DNA of 35,818 nt, taken from NCBI GenBank assembly GCA_022566265.1, contig JADFJG010000026.1, positions 1 through 35,818 of the forward strand. The letters are read 5' to 3'. Each line of letters opens with the position of its first letter. The first letter of the stretch is position 1. Below the pieces are notes generated by a model. That model did not search any database and was not told the DNA's origin. It saw only the letters and a program-made list of their open reading frames with translations. Below are positions 22,176-29,531 of the stretch, in pieces. The stretch comes from Pseudomonadota bacterium (lineage in GTDB: Bacteria > Pseudomonadota > Alphaproteobacteria > SMXQ01). Made by a program: the position numbers and the translations under genes.

Positions 22176-23174
22176 TTATTTCAGGCCTTTTTCCTTGAAG
22201 TATTTGAGGGCGCCGGGATGCAGCGGCGCCGAAAGCGCGTTCGTTACCATCTGCTTGGGATCGAGGTTCCTGAACGCCGGGTGGAGCTTCCTGAAATCGT
22301 CGAGGTTCTCGAAGACCGCGCGCGTCACCTCGTAGACGACGTCGTTGGGAACGTCGGCGCTGGTGATGAAGGTGGCCATCACGCCAAACGTCGTGACGTC
22401 GGCGCTGGTGGTCTTGTAGGTGCCCTTCGGAATGGTGGCGAAGGCATAGTAGGGGTTGTTCTTGACCAGATTCGCCTCGACCTTGGTGTTGAGGTTGATG
22501 ATCACGGCGTCGCAGCCATCGGTGGCTATGGAGACGCCGGCATTGGGCACGCCGACGGTGTAACCGTAGGCGTCGATCTTGCCGTCGCAAAGCGCCTTGG
22601 ACTGCTCCGTCGAGGTCAGCTCGGTGGCGATCCTGAAGTCCGATTTCTTGGTCCCGTAAGCCTTCATCAGGACTTCCGTGGTGCCGCGCTGACCGGAACC
22701 CGGATTGCCGATGTTGAACCTCTTGCCCTTGAGGTCGGCCCAGGATCTGATCCCGGTGCCCTTGCCGACGATGATGTGGTAGGGCTCCGGATGGACGGAA
22801 AAGACCGACCGCAGCTTCTTGAACGCCTTGCCCTTGAACTTGGAGGTGCCATTATAGGCATGGTACTGCCAGTCGGACTGGGCGACGCCGAAGTCCAACT
22901 CTCCGGCCTTGATGTTGGCGATGTTGTAGGTCGAGCCGGCGGTGGACGGCGCCGCGCAGCGGATGCCGTGCTTGCGGCCCTTCTTGCGGCCCTCGGCGGC
23001 GGCCCTGTGAACCATGCGGCAGATCGCGTTGCCGACGACGAAGTAAACGCCGGTCGGACCGCCGGTGCCGATGGAGATGAAACGCTTCTTGCCTTGGGCG
23101 CTGGCGTCATCGGGGATCAGGAACGCCCCCGCGGCGAAAGCCAGGGCCAGTGTCGCAACGATAAGTTTTCTCAT
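22176..23174 (-). CDS. TAXI-family TRAP transporter solute receptor (first receptor)
   Basis: A 332-residue periplasmic receptor with a standard signal peptide (MRKLIVATLALAFAAGAF, cleavage near ASAQ, residue 26). Conserved blocks: FISIGTGGPTGVYFVVGNAICRMVH, CAAPSTAGSTYNIANIKAGE, DFGVAQSDWQYHAYNG, LKGKRFNIGNPGSGQRGTTEVL and LHPAFRNLDPKQMVTNALSAPLHPGALKYFKE. ATG 23174 has AGGAGGA 8 bases upstream; the longer frame to 23270 is not needed. It is the first gene of the operon, with permease, Usp and a second receptor following. Substrate unknown; studied TAXI receptors bind glutamate/glutamine-like or dicarboxylate ligands. Confidence 0.93.
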   Translation of the reverse strand: MRKLIVATLALAFAAGAFLIPDDASAQGKKRFISIGTGGPTGVYFVVGNAICRMVHRAAAEGRKKGRKHGIRCAAPSTAGSTYNIANIKAGELDFGVAQSDWQYHAYNGTSKFKGKAFKKLRSVFSVHPEPYHIIVGKGTGIRSWADLKGKRFNIGNPGSGQRGTTEVLMKAYGTKKSDFRIATELTSTEQSKALCDGKIDAYGYTVGVPNAGVSIATDGCDAVIINLNTKVEANLVKNNPYYAFATIPKGTYKTTSADVTTFGVMATFITSADVPNDVVYEVTRAVFENLDDFRKLHPAFRNLDPKQMVTNALSAPLHPGALKYFKEKGLK

Positions 23175-23468
23175 GACGTTAGGTCCTCCTCGATTGAATG
23201 AGACGGGGCTGGGTTGTGCCGGCGCCCGGCCCGAATTCGCCCGGGACGCTGGATTCCCTGTTATGTCCATTGGAAAGATATGCCGCGAGACCGCCGACGC
23301 ACTCTTGTCCCGGTCTGGCGACGCTCCTCAGGCCTCCCTGTTACCAAGCCCTTTGCGGCCGTTTCTTTTCAGGCCCTAACCATACCCCCATAATCCTGGA
23401 AATCCCAAATGATTTCCCGGTAATCCGCCCGCCATATAGGAACCACATCCAATCCCGTTAGGGGGCAA
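23175..23468. other. Intergenic region between the TRAP operon and apt
   Basis: A divergent gap of about 370 bases up to apt. Apart from the apt promoter signals at 23469-23498 I see no gene or strong structure. The TRAP operon promoter should lie here on the minus strand, but I find no convincing -35/-10 pair. Confidence 0.5.
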
Positions 23469-23498
23469 ATTGCCGGCGCCGGCAATGTCGGCTAGAAT
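23469..23498 (+). promoter_or_regulatory. apt promoter overlapping an 18-base palindrome
   Basis: TTGCCG (23470-23475) and TAGAAT (23493-23498) are 17 bases apart. ATTGCCGGCGCCGGCAAT (23469-23486) is a perfect palindrome covering the -35 hexamer, the position expected of a repressor operator. Confidence 0.5.
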
Positions 23499-23541
23499 TT
23501 TCATCCTGCCATTCGGCTCACCACAAAGAGACTCCCCTGTC

Positions 23542-24057
23542 ATGGACCTCAAGGATCATATCCGCCGGATACCCGACTTTCCCAAGCCCGGAATCCTTTT
23601 CTACGATATCTCCACCCTGCTCGCCCATGCCGGGGCCTGGCGGACGACGATCGAACGTCTCGCCGCCGTGGTCGAACCCCAGTCGCCGGACCTGCTGGCG
23701 GGCATCGAATCGCGGGGCTTCCTGGTGGCGGCGCCGCTGGCGCTTCATCTTGGCTTGGGTTTCCTGATGGTGCGCAAGCACGGGAAGCTTCCCGGCACGA
23801 CGATACCCCACAGCTACGAGTTGGAATACGGCACCGACGTCATCGAGATCCAGGCCGACGCCATTCGGCCGGGCCAGAAGGTCGTGCTGCTCGACGATCT
23901 GTTGGCCACCGGCGGCACCATGGCGGCGGCCGTCGTTTTGTTGCAAAAGGCCGGCGCCGAGGTCACGGGAACGGCCAGCATCATCGAGCTCGGCTTCCTC
24001 AACGGCCGCGACAAGCTCGACGTGCCCCATACCTCTCTGGTCGCCTACGATCGATGA
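23542..24057 (+). CDS. apt: Adenine phosphoribosyltransferase
   Basis: Salvages adenine with PRPP to give AMP. The 171 residues match the usual family length. ATG at 23542 begins [24 protein letters not shown], the typical Apt N-terminus (I..P.FP..GI.F.DI). [21 protein letters not shown] is the substrate hood region, and [14 protein letters not shown] (114-127) is the PRPP-binding loop. LLDD rather than the more common VVDD is a mild variant. It has its own promoter with an overlapping palindrome, and converges on the HAD phosphatase gene 30 bases away. Confidence 0.95.
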   Translation: MDLKDHIRRIPDFPKPGILFYDISTLLAHAGAWRTTIERLAAVVEPQSPDLLAGIESRGFLVAAPLALHLGLGFLMVRKHGKLPGTTIPHSYELEYGTDVIEIQADAIRPGQKVVLLDDLLATGGTMAAAVVLLQKAGAEVTGTASIIELGFLNGRDKLDVPHTSLVAYDR

Positions 24058-24087
24058 CGAGAGGCTCTTTTCTCACCGCCGTCGGCC

Positions 24088-24885
24088 TTACTTCCGGGCC
24101 TCGATCAGGACGGCGGCAAGCTCGGCGAACCCCTGGCCCGATTGCCGTTCGGTCACATAGGCCGGCGGCACCGGAAAATCCTTTTCGAAGGCGCGAATAT
24201 TGGCGACGCCGACGGCGTTGGGAAAATAGGCGAACATCGGTGCGTCGTTGGGCGAGTCGCCGACGAAGACGAAGCGTTCGCGCGCCTCGTCGAGATCGAT
24301 GTCGAAACACTCGGCCATCATGATGCGGGTCATGGCGAGCTTGTCGTGGTCACCGAACCAACCGTTGACGTGGATCGAGCTTACCTTGGCGGTGGCGCCG
24401 GCGTCCTCGAACAAGGTGACGATACGCCTCACCTGTTCGACACCCAGCCGCTCGACGTCCTCGCAGTAGTCGATCGCCAGGTCCGTCTCGCGGTAGTGCT
24501 GATCGGCCGCGAGGGCACTGCCCGGCACGTCAGAGAGGATGCGCCGGCGTAATTTCTCCAGCCGCCGGCGGTTTTCCGCCCGCTCGGTTGCCGATTGCAT
24601 GAAGCGGCGAATCATTTTGCGCCGCGCGTGGTCGTAACGGAAATAGAAGGCGCCGTTTTCGCCGACGACGCCGTCCACCGGCCACATGCGGGCGATATGG
24701 TCGCACCAGCCGGCCGGCCGGCCGGTGATCGGTACGACGATGAGCCCGGAGTCGTGCAACGCCTCGAGGGCGGTAAATGCTTCCGCGGTCAGGCGGCCGG
24801 CGGTGCTCAGCGTATCGTCGATGTCGGTGAATACGCCAGCAATCCGCCGGCGGGCGGAAACGGGAAAGGCGTCAAGCGGCTGCAT
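24088..24885 (-). CDS. HAD-superfamily (IIB) sugar-phosphate phosphatase-like protein
   Basis: A 265-residue hydrolase. Motif I is GVFTDIDDTLS (Asp21 nucleophile, Asp23 acid/base). Motif II is IVVPITGRPAGWCDH. The type IIB cap lies between about 100 and 190, and motif III/IV is FVFVGDSPNDAPMF, followed by AVGVANIRAFEKDFPVPPAYVT. GDSPND with VPITGR is typical of sucrose-phosphate or mannosyl-glycerate phosphatase-like members. The substrate is not determinable. ATG at 24885 is chosen over the upstream in-frame ATG at 24963, since the family starts close to the first Asp motif. It is convergent with apt and divergent from glpD. Confidence 0.8.
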   Translation of the reverse strand: MQPLDAFPVSARRRIAGVFTDIDDTLSTAGRLTAEAFTALEALHDSGLIVVPITGRPAGWCDHIARMWPVDGVVGENGAFYFRYDHARRKMIRRFMQSATERAENRRRLEKLRRRILSDVPGSALAADQHYRETDLAIDYCEDVERLGVEQVRRIVTLFEDAGATAKVSSIHVNGWFGDHDKLAMTRIMMAECFDIDLDEARERFVFVGDSPNDAPMFAYFPNAVGVANIRAFEKDFPVPPAYVTERQSGQGFAELAAVLIEARK

Positions 24886-25057
24886 CGACAAGAATCCGGG
24901 CCAGGAAAACCGGTCGAAGAAGGTAGCGGTTATAGGGCCGCCGTGCAATTGACGACATATCACGTGTTACCGACACGGTGTGCCCGGCCCCTTTCCACCT
25001 CCCCCCGGGCCCGCCTACAATGGAACGAGAACCCAAGATTTGAAGCGGGCGGCGGAA

Positions 25058-26590
25058 ATGGTTGGTGGTGACGACAAGATTTATGACCTGGGGATCGTCG
25101 GCGGCGGCATCAACGGCGCCGGCATCGCCCGGGACGCCGCCGGCAGGGGGTTGGCCGTCGCCCTGGTGGAGAAAGGCGATCTTGCCAGCGCCACGTCGTC
25201 GGCCAGTTCCAAGCTGATCCACGGCGGGTTGCGCTATCTCGAATATTTCGAGTTCCGCCTGGTTCGCGAGGCGCTCGGCGAGCGCGAGGTGTTGCTCAGG
25301 ATCGCGCCCCATATCGTCCGGCCCCTGCGTTTCGTCCTGCCCCATGTCGACAGCCTGAGGCCCGCCTGGATGATCCGTCTTGGGCTGGCGCTTTACGACC
25401 ACCTCGGCCGCCGGGTGACCCTGCCCGGCTCCGAGGGCGTGGACTTACGCCACGGCCCGCTCGGCGTCGGGCTCAAGCCCGGACTGGCCAAGGGCTTCGC
25501 CTATTCCGACTGCTGGGTCGACGACGCCCGCCTGGTGGTGCTGAACGCCCGCGCCGCGGCCGAGGCCGGGGCGGCGATCTTCACCCGTACACGATGCGTC
25601 GGGGGCACCCGGGACGCCGGGCTCTGGCATCTCAGGGTCAGGGACGAGGATAGCGGCGATGAGCGCACGCTGATCGCCCGCGCCCTGATCAACGCCTCGG
25701 GTCCCTGGGCGAGGGAATTCAAGAAAAAGACCCTCCACCTGCCGACGCCCCACGACCTCAAGCTCGTCCAGGGCAGCCACATCGTCGTGCCCCGGCTTCA
25801 CCACGCCGACCACGCCCTGATCTTGCAGAACGACGACGGACGGGTGGTGTTCGTGATCCCCTATGAAGGCGCCTTCAGCCTGATCGGCACCACCGAGTCG
25901 GTCCTTGACGCCGTGCCCGGCGATGATGGACGCCAGCAAGCCACCCTGCCGCAAGCGCCGGACGACGAGATCGCCTATCTCTGCCGCGCCGCCAACCGCT
26001 ATATGGCACGGACGATTACGCCCGAGGACGTGATCTGGAGCTATTCGGGGGTCCGGCCGCTTCTGGCCGAGGATGTGTCCGATCCCAAGGCCATCACCCG
26101 GGACTATGAGTTCGAACTCGACGCCGCCGACGGCGAAGCCCCGGCCTTGACGATCATCGGCGGCAAGATCACCACCTACCGGCGCCTGGCGGAAAAAGCG
26201 CTGGACAGGATCGCGCCGTATCTCGATGGCATGGGGCCGCCATGGACGGCGGCGGTACCGCTGCCCGGCGGCGATCTCGGGGCGGCCGGCCTCGACGCTT
26301 TTTGCGACCAATTGCGCCGCGACTATCGGGGGCTTCCGGCCGGCTACGTCGCCACCCTCGCCCGGCGCTATGGATCGCTCGCCGGCGAAATCCTCGGTGA
26401 CGCCCGCGACCCCGGCGATCTCGGGCAAGGCTTCGGCGCCACGCTGTTCGCCCGGGAAGTGGATTACCTGGTGGCCAGGGAGTGGGCGGTGACGCCGGAA
26501 GACGTACTATGGCGCCGCACCAAGGCGGGCCTGCATACGACGGCGCAACAAAGAGACGACCTCGCCGGCTTCATGGCGCGGACGGCCTAG
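25058..26590 (+). CDS. glpD: Glycerol-3-phosphate dehydrogenase (FAD, respiratory)
   Basis: Oxidises sn-glycerol-3-phosphate to dihydroxyacetone phosphate at the inner membrane and passes electrons to quinone. The 510 residues match the GlpD length. The FAD dinucleotide fold is DLGIVGGGINGAGIARDAAG at 10-29, with the acidic end of strand 2 in LVEKGD. It is followed by TSSASSKLIHGGLRYLEYFEF, the diagnostic GlpD segment (SS.SSKLIHGGLRYLE). Later blocks include LKLVQGSHIVVPR, FVIPYEGAFSLIGTTE and WSYSGVRPLLAED. The C-terminal DAO_C-like domain is present (VDYLVAREWAVTPEDVLWRRTKAGLH). ATG at 25058 is chosen; an in-frame TTG at 25040 is possible. Confidence 0.96.
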   Translation: MVGGDDKIYDLGIVGGGINGAGIARDAAGRGLAVALVEKGDLASATSSASSKLIHGGLRYLEYFEFRLVREALGEREVLLRIAPHIVRPLRFVLPHVDSLRPAWMIRLGLALYDHLGRRVTLPGSEGVDLRHGPLGVGLKPGLAKGFAYSDCWVDDARLVVLNARAAAEAGAAIFTRTRCVGGTRDAGLWHLRVRDEDSGDERTLIARALINASGPWAREFKKKTLHLPTPHDLKLVQGSHIVVPRLHHADHALILQNDDGRVVFVIPYEGAFSLIGTTESVLDAVPGDDGRQQATLPQAPDDEIAYLCRAANRYMARTITPEDVIWSYSGVRPLLAEDVSDPKAITRDYEFELDAADGEAPALTIIGGKITTYRRLAEKALDRIAPYLDGMGPPWTAAVPLPGGDLGAAGLDAFCDQLRRDYRGLPAGYVATLARRYGSLAGEILGDARDPGDLGQGFGATLFAREVDYLVAREWAVTPEDVLWRRTKAGLHTTAQQRDDLAGFMARTA

Positions 26591-26607
26591 ACGCCACCGG
26601 GAAAGAT

Positions 26608-26735
26608 TTACCACAAAGACACAGAGACACAGAGACACAGAGACACAGAGAAGAAGAAATTTTTTGTCCTTAATAATAAAAGAATCTTTTTACTTTTCCT
26701 CTGTGCCTCTGGTGCCTCTGTGCCTCTGTGGTTAA
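26608..26735. repeat. MITE-like inverted repeat with CACAGAG tandem arms
   Basis: The left arm is TTACCACAAAG followed by four ACACAGAG-type units. The right arm, GTGCCTCTGGTGCCTCTGTG...GTGGTTAA, is its imperfect reverse complement. The 45-base centre is AT-rich. Sequences of this kind are scattered widely in environmental proteobacterial genomes (from memory) and have no known gene. It directly follows glpD. Confidence 0.75.
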
Positions 26736-26778
26736 CTCTGTAGTTCTAAACCCTTGATTTCAGCGCCTTCTTTCCTGC

Positions 26779-26829
26779 CCACAACATTTAAGGGGACACC
26801 ATTAATTGATGGTACCCCTTCAATTGTGG
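26779..26829. repeat. 51-base imperfect palindrome (REP-like)
   Basis: CCACAA...AAGGGGaCACCAT-taattg-ATGGTaCCCCTT...TTGTGG: nested complementary arms with one bulged base, upstream of the exported PCMT gene. It shares AAGGGGACACCAT with the element at 18056-18081 (opposite orientation). Confidence 0.65.
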
Positions 26830-26885
26830 CCATCCGGAGCCTTCTTTTGCTGACTCTTGACCCCGTGACGGGGTATTATCGAGCC

Positions 26886-27641
26886 ATGCGCGCGATAGTT
26901 ACCGCCACGCTTCTTGTCTTGGGGTTATTCGGCGCCTTGGCCACCGCCGATGCCGTCGGCGCCGCCGAGGATCCGGATTACGTGGATCAGCGCGCGACGC
27001 TGATGCGCAGCGTCGAGGCCCACGCCAAGATCTTGGAGGAAATCGCCGGCCTGAAGCCGCCTTCGGAGCGCGTCTTGAAGGCGATGGGCGACGTTCCCCG
27101 CCACGAGTTCCTGCCCGACGAACTCAAGCCCTTCGCCTATCTGAACCGGCCCTTGCCCTTGGGTTTCGGTCAAAACATCTCGGAGCCCTACCTGATCGCG
27201 CTGATGACCGATCTGGCCAAGATTTCCGCCGACGACATCGTCTTCGAGACCGGCACCGGGGCGGGCTATCAAAGCGCGATCCTGGCGAAGCTGGCGAAGC
27301 GGGTCTATTCGGTGGAGATCATCAAGCCGCTGGCGCGTCGGGCGGCCAAGACACTATCGCGGCTTGGTTTCAAGAATGTCGAGGTGCGTCTCGGCGACGG
27401 ATATTTCGGCTGGGCCGAACACGGGCCCTACGACGCCATGATCATCAAGGAATCGATGACCTTTGTCCCGGCGCCGCTGCTGAACCAGCTGAAGCCCGGC
27501 GGACGCATGGTGGTTCCCCTTGGCCCTCCCAACGGCCAACAGTACCTGACATTGATCCGCAAGGGCCTCAACGGACGGATACGGAAAAAGCGCATCCTCC
27601 CCGTCCGCTTCTCGCCACTGCAAGGGGGCCAGCGGCTGTAG
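26886..27641 (+). CDS. Exported PCMT-family (L-isoaspartyl) methyltransferase
   Basis: Family role: methylates L-isoaspartyl residues in damaged proteins with SAM. The 251 residues start with a signal peptide (MRAIVTATLLVLGLFGALATA, cleavage near VGA-AED, residue 26-27), so the protein should act in the periplasm, unlike cytoplasmic Pcm. The fold is otherwise standard: VLKAMGDVPRHEFLPDELKP, FGQNISEPYLIALMTDLA, DIVFETGTGAGYQSAILAKL (motif I near 119-131), VYSVEIIKPLARRA, VEVRLGDGYFGWAEHGPYDA and LKPGGRMVVPLG. The catalytic-loop Ser of GQ-x-IS is kept (QNIS). SAM supply in the periplasm is unexplained. ATG at 26886 is chosen because longer frames run into the palindromic repeat. Confidence 0.85.
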   Translation: MRAIVTATLLVLGLFGALATADAVGAAEDPDYVDQRATLMRSVEAHAKILEEIAGLKPPSERVLKAMGDVPRHEFLPDELKPFAYLNRPLPLGFGQNISEPYLIALMTDLAKISADDIVFETGTGAGYQSAILAKLAKRVYSVEIIKPLARRAAKTLSRLGFKNVEVRLGDGYFGWAEHGPYDAMIIKESMTFVPAPLLNQLKPGGRMVVPLGPPNGQQYLTLIRKGLNGRIRKKRILPVRFSPLQGGQRL

Positions 27642-27730
27642 CCCGGCAGGTTCGACCTTGCCAGTCTACGGGGCCCCGCGGCCCAAAGCCTACGGGCGAC
27701 GGGTCGGGAGGCGGGTAAGTGGCCTCCGCG

Positions 27731-28378
27731 CTAATTCGAGGCAATCGATTTTTCGAGAAATCTTGTCTTCTTGCGCAGGGCGTCGAGAAGCCCCGACACC
27801 TTGCCGTTTCGCCGCCGGATAACGGAGGAATACTCCTTCCGGTGGGTAACCGGCATACTGACGCCCGCGACCTTGATGTCCATGGTCTTGAACCGGTTCC
27901 CGGTTTTCATCACCAGCATCTCGACCAGGATCGGCTCGTCGCTGAGCCGGGATATGCGGCCGTAGACGATAACGCCGCCGCCAGGCGCCGGACGCTCCTT
28001 GTTGACCAGGAAAATCTCGCTGGCGTAATCCTTGAACAGCCTGGAATAGCTGTGGGCGACGACGGTCTGGTAGAGTTCGAGAAACTCGCTCCGTTCCGCC
28101 TCCGTCGCCCGGCGCCAGTAAACGCCGAGGACGAATTTGGCGATCGTCGGCATATCGAAAGCGTCCGCCAGCAAAGCCCGCATTCGTTCGACGCGCTCGG
28201 TGTCGGAAATGTCCTCGGGCGTCAGCTCGTTGATCGCCCTCTCGCCCAGCTTCTCGACGAACTTCCTGGCATCCGATGGGGTGTCTTGGGCAAATGAAGG
28301 CGCCGAGGCCAGACAAAGCCCAAGGCCGGCCGCCACGATCGCCGCAATAAAGGTTCTCCGCCTAAACATGGTTATCAT
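27731..28378 (-). CDS. hpnM: MlaC/HpnM-type periplasmic lipid carrier (1)
   Basis: A 215-residue MlaC (Ttg2D) family protein, which carries lipids across the periplasm for an MlaFEDB-type ABC system. In hopanoid clusters the member is called HpnM. The N-terminus MITMFRRRTFIAAIVAAGLG has a twin-arginine-like RRRTFI before the hydrophobic core, so Tat export is possible. The mature part shows the family pattern: LLADAFDMPTIAKFVLGVYWRRATEAERSEFLELYQ, then VAHSYSRLFKDY, ILVEMLVMKTG and FKTMDIKVAGVSMPVTHRKEYSSVIRR. A second MlaC homologue precedes it 178 bases upstream on the same strand. No permease or ATPase is in the window. The hopanoid role is inferred from location. Confidence 0.82.
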   Translation of the reverse strand: MITMFRRRTFIAAIVAAGLGLCLASAPSFAQDTPSDARKFVEKLGERAINELTPEDISDTERVERMRALLADAFDMPTIAKFVLGVYWRRATEAERSEFLELYQTVVAHSYSRLFKDYASEIFLVNKERPAPGGGVIVYGRISRLSDEPILVEMLVMKTGNRFKTMDIKVAGVSMPVTHRKEYSSVIRRRNGKVSGLLDALRKKTRFLEKSIASN

Positions 28379-28556
28379 TTTTTCGTTTCCATTAATCTAT
28401 CAAAGACGTTTCCAAGCCCGGAAGTGTTAGCATAATTCCCCGCCGACGGCCATAGGGCGCTGAATTGCCGTCCTTCGCCGGCTCCGCGCCCAGGCCCTGC
28501 CCCCGTTGCCCCGCTCTGGCGGCGAAGGGCGGCCGCCGGGAACGGCGTGGTGGGGT

Positions 28557-29231
28557 TCAGCCCCGCTTTTTCCTGAGATTGGCGATCTTCTTCTCGATCA
28601 CCGCGATCAGCCCGTCAAAGCCCTTGCGTTTGAGGGCCGAAGTGTATTCGGAGCGCCTGACGGCGAGCTCGCTCACCCCCTTGAAGTGAACGTCGATGAC
28701 CCGCCAGTTTCCGCCCCTCTGGCCGACGAGGTAGTTGAGAATGATGGTCTTGCCGTCGCTTTTGACCAGGCCGGTCTTGACCAGGCGCGTGCTGCTGCGG
28801 AACTGTTTCTCGTCCAGGGTGTCGAATCGCTCACCGGAATAGCCATCGAAACGCTCGGCATAGATCGCGATGCTCATAGACGAAAATGCCTCGACAAGTT
28901 TCCCGCGTTGATCGGCGCTCAGCTTCTTCCAGTAACTGCCGGCGGCGAAACGCGCCATGAAGGCGAGGTTGAAGGTCTCCTTGACCGCCGGCGCGAGCTT
29001 CTGGTAACGCCCGTCGAAGCCCAGGGTCTCGGCCTCTTTCATGACGCCGATGAGGGTCTCGTGGAAGCGCTCGATGAGGCGGCTGGCGGGCGCCTCGGCG
29101 CCTTGGGCGGGGGTCAGCGCCATCAGGCCGAGGACCGCCGCGAAACCAAGCGTCCGCGCCTTTCCGACAACCCCGCCGATCCAGGGAACGGCCTCGTGAC
29201 CGACGCGAATGATGGTGTCAGATCGCTTCAT
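28557..29231 (-). CDS. MlaC/HpnM-type periplasmic lipid carrier (2)
   Basis: A 224-residue MlaC-family protein. The start ATG 29231 gives an unusually long n-region (MKRSDTIIRVGHEAVPWIGG...) before the hydrophobic core TLGFAAVLGLMALTPAQGAEA. No good ribosome binding site marks the start, so it is uncertain. Family features: FHETLIGVMKEAETLGFDGRYQKLAPAV, FNLAFMARFAAGSYWKKLSADQRGKLVEAF, YAERFDGYSGERF, WRVIDVHFKGVSELAVRRSEYTSAL. It is closer in layout to standard Ttg2D/MlaC than the first copy. It is divergent from hpnH and may share a regulatory region with it. Confidence 0.82.
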   Translation of the reverse strand: MKRSDTIIRVGHEAVPWIGGVVGKARTLGFAAVLGLMALTPAQGAEAPASRLIERFHETLIGVMKEAETLGFDGRYQKLAPAVKETFNLAFMARFAAGSYWKKLSADQRGKLVEAFSSMSIAIYAERFDGYSGERFDTLDEKQFRSSTRLVKTGLVKSDGKTIILNYLVGQRGGNWRVIDVHFKGVSELAVRRSEYTSALKRKGFDGLIAVIEKKIANLRKKRG

Positions 29232-29531
29232 AGACGAATAGATAGGGTCGAATAGCGGCGATTTTAAGATCGGGCGGCGGCCGGCGATGTGACGTTTCCC
29301 GCCAAGGCCCGGCTTGAAGGCATTAAACTTGAAAGCATTAAACAGGAACCAGGGCTCGGGGCGCAAGTGGCGCGGCGAATCCGGGCGATAAAATTTTTGC
29401 GATTTCCAGGGTAATCTGTTGGGCTTCGGCGCTTTACATGATAAACCCGGCGCAACGGTTGAAGGTTGCCGTCGGCCGCTTGGCGGCGGTGGCGCCGACG
29501 ATCGGTCCCATAACGTTTGGCGGGAGGCAGC
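29232..29531. other. Divergent control region between the lipid-carrier gene and hpnH
   Basis: A 300-base gap without a gene. It includes a 15-base tandem duplication, CTTGAAGGCATTAAA at 29313-29327 and CTTGAAAGCATTAAA at 29328-29342, and an AT-rich patch (GATAAAATTTTTGCGATTTC near 29387-29406). Promoters for both directions should lie here, but no -35/-10 pair stands out. Confidence 0.55.
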
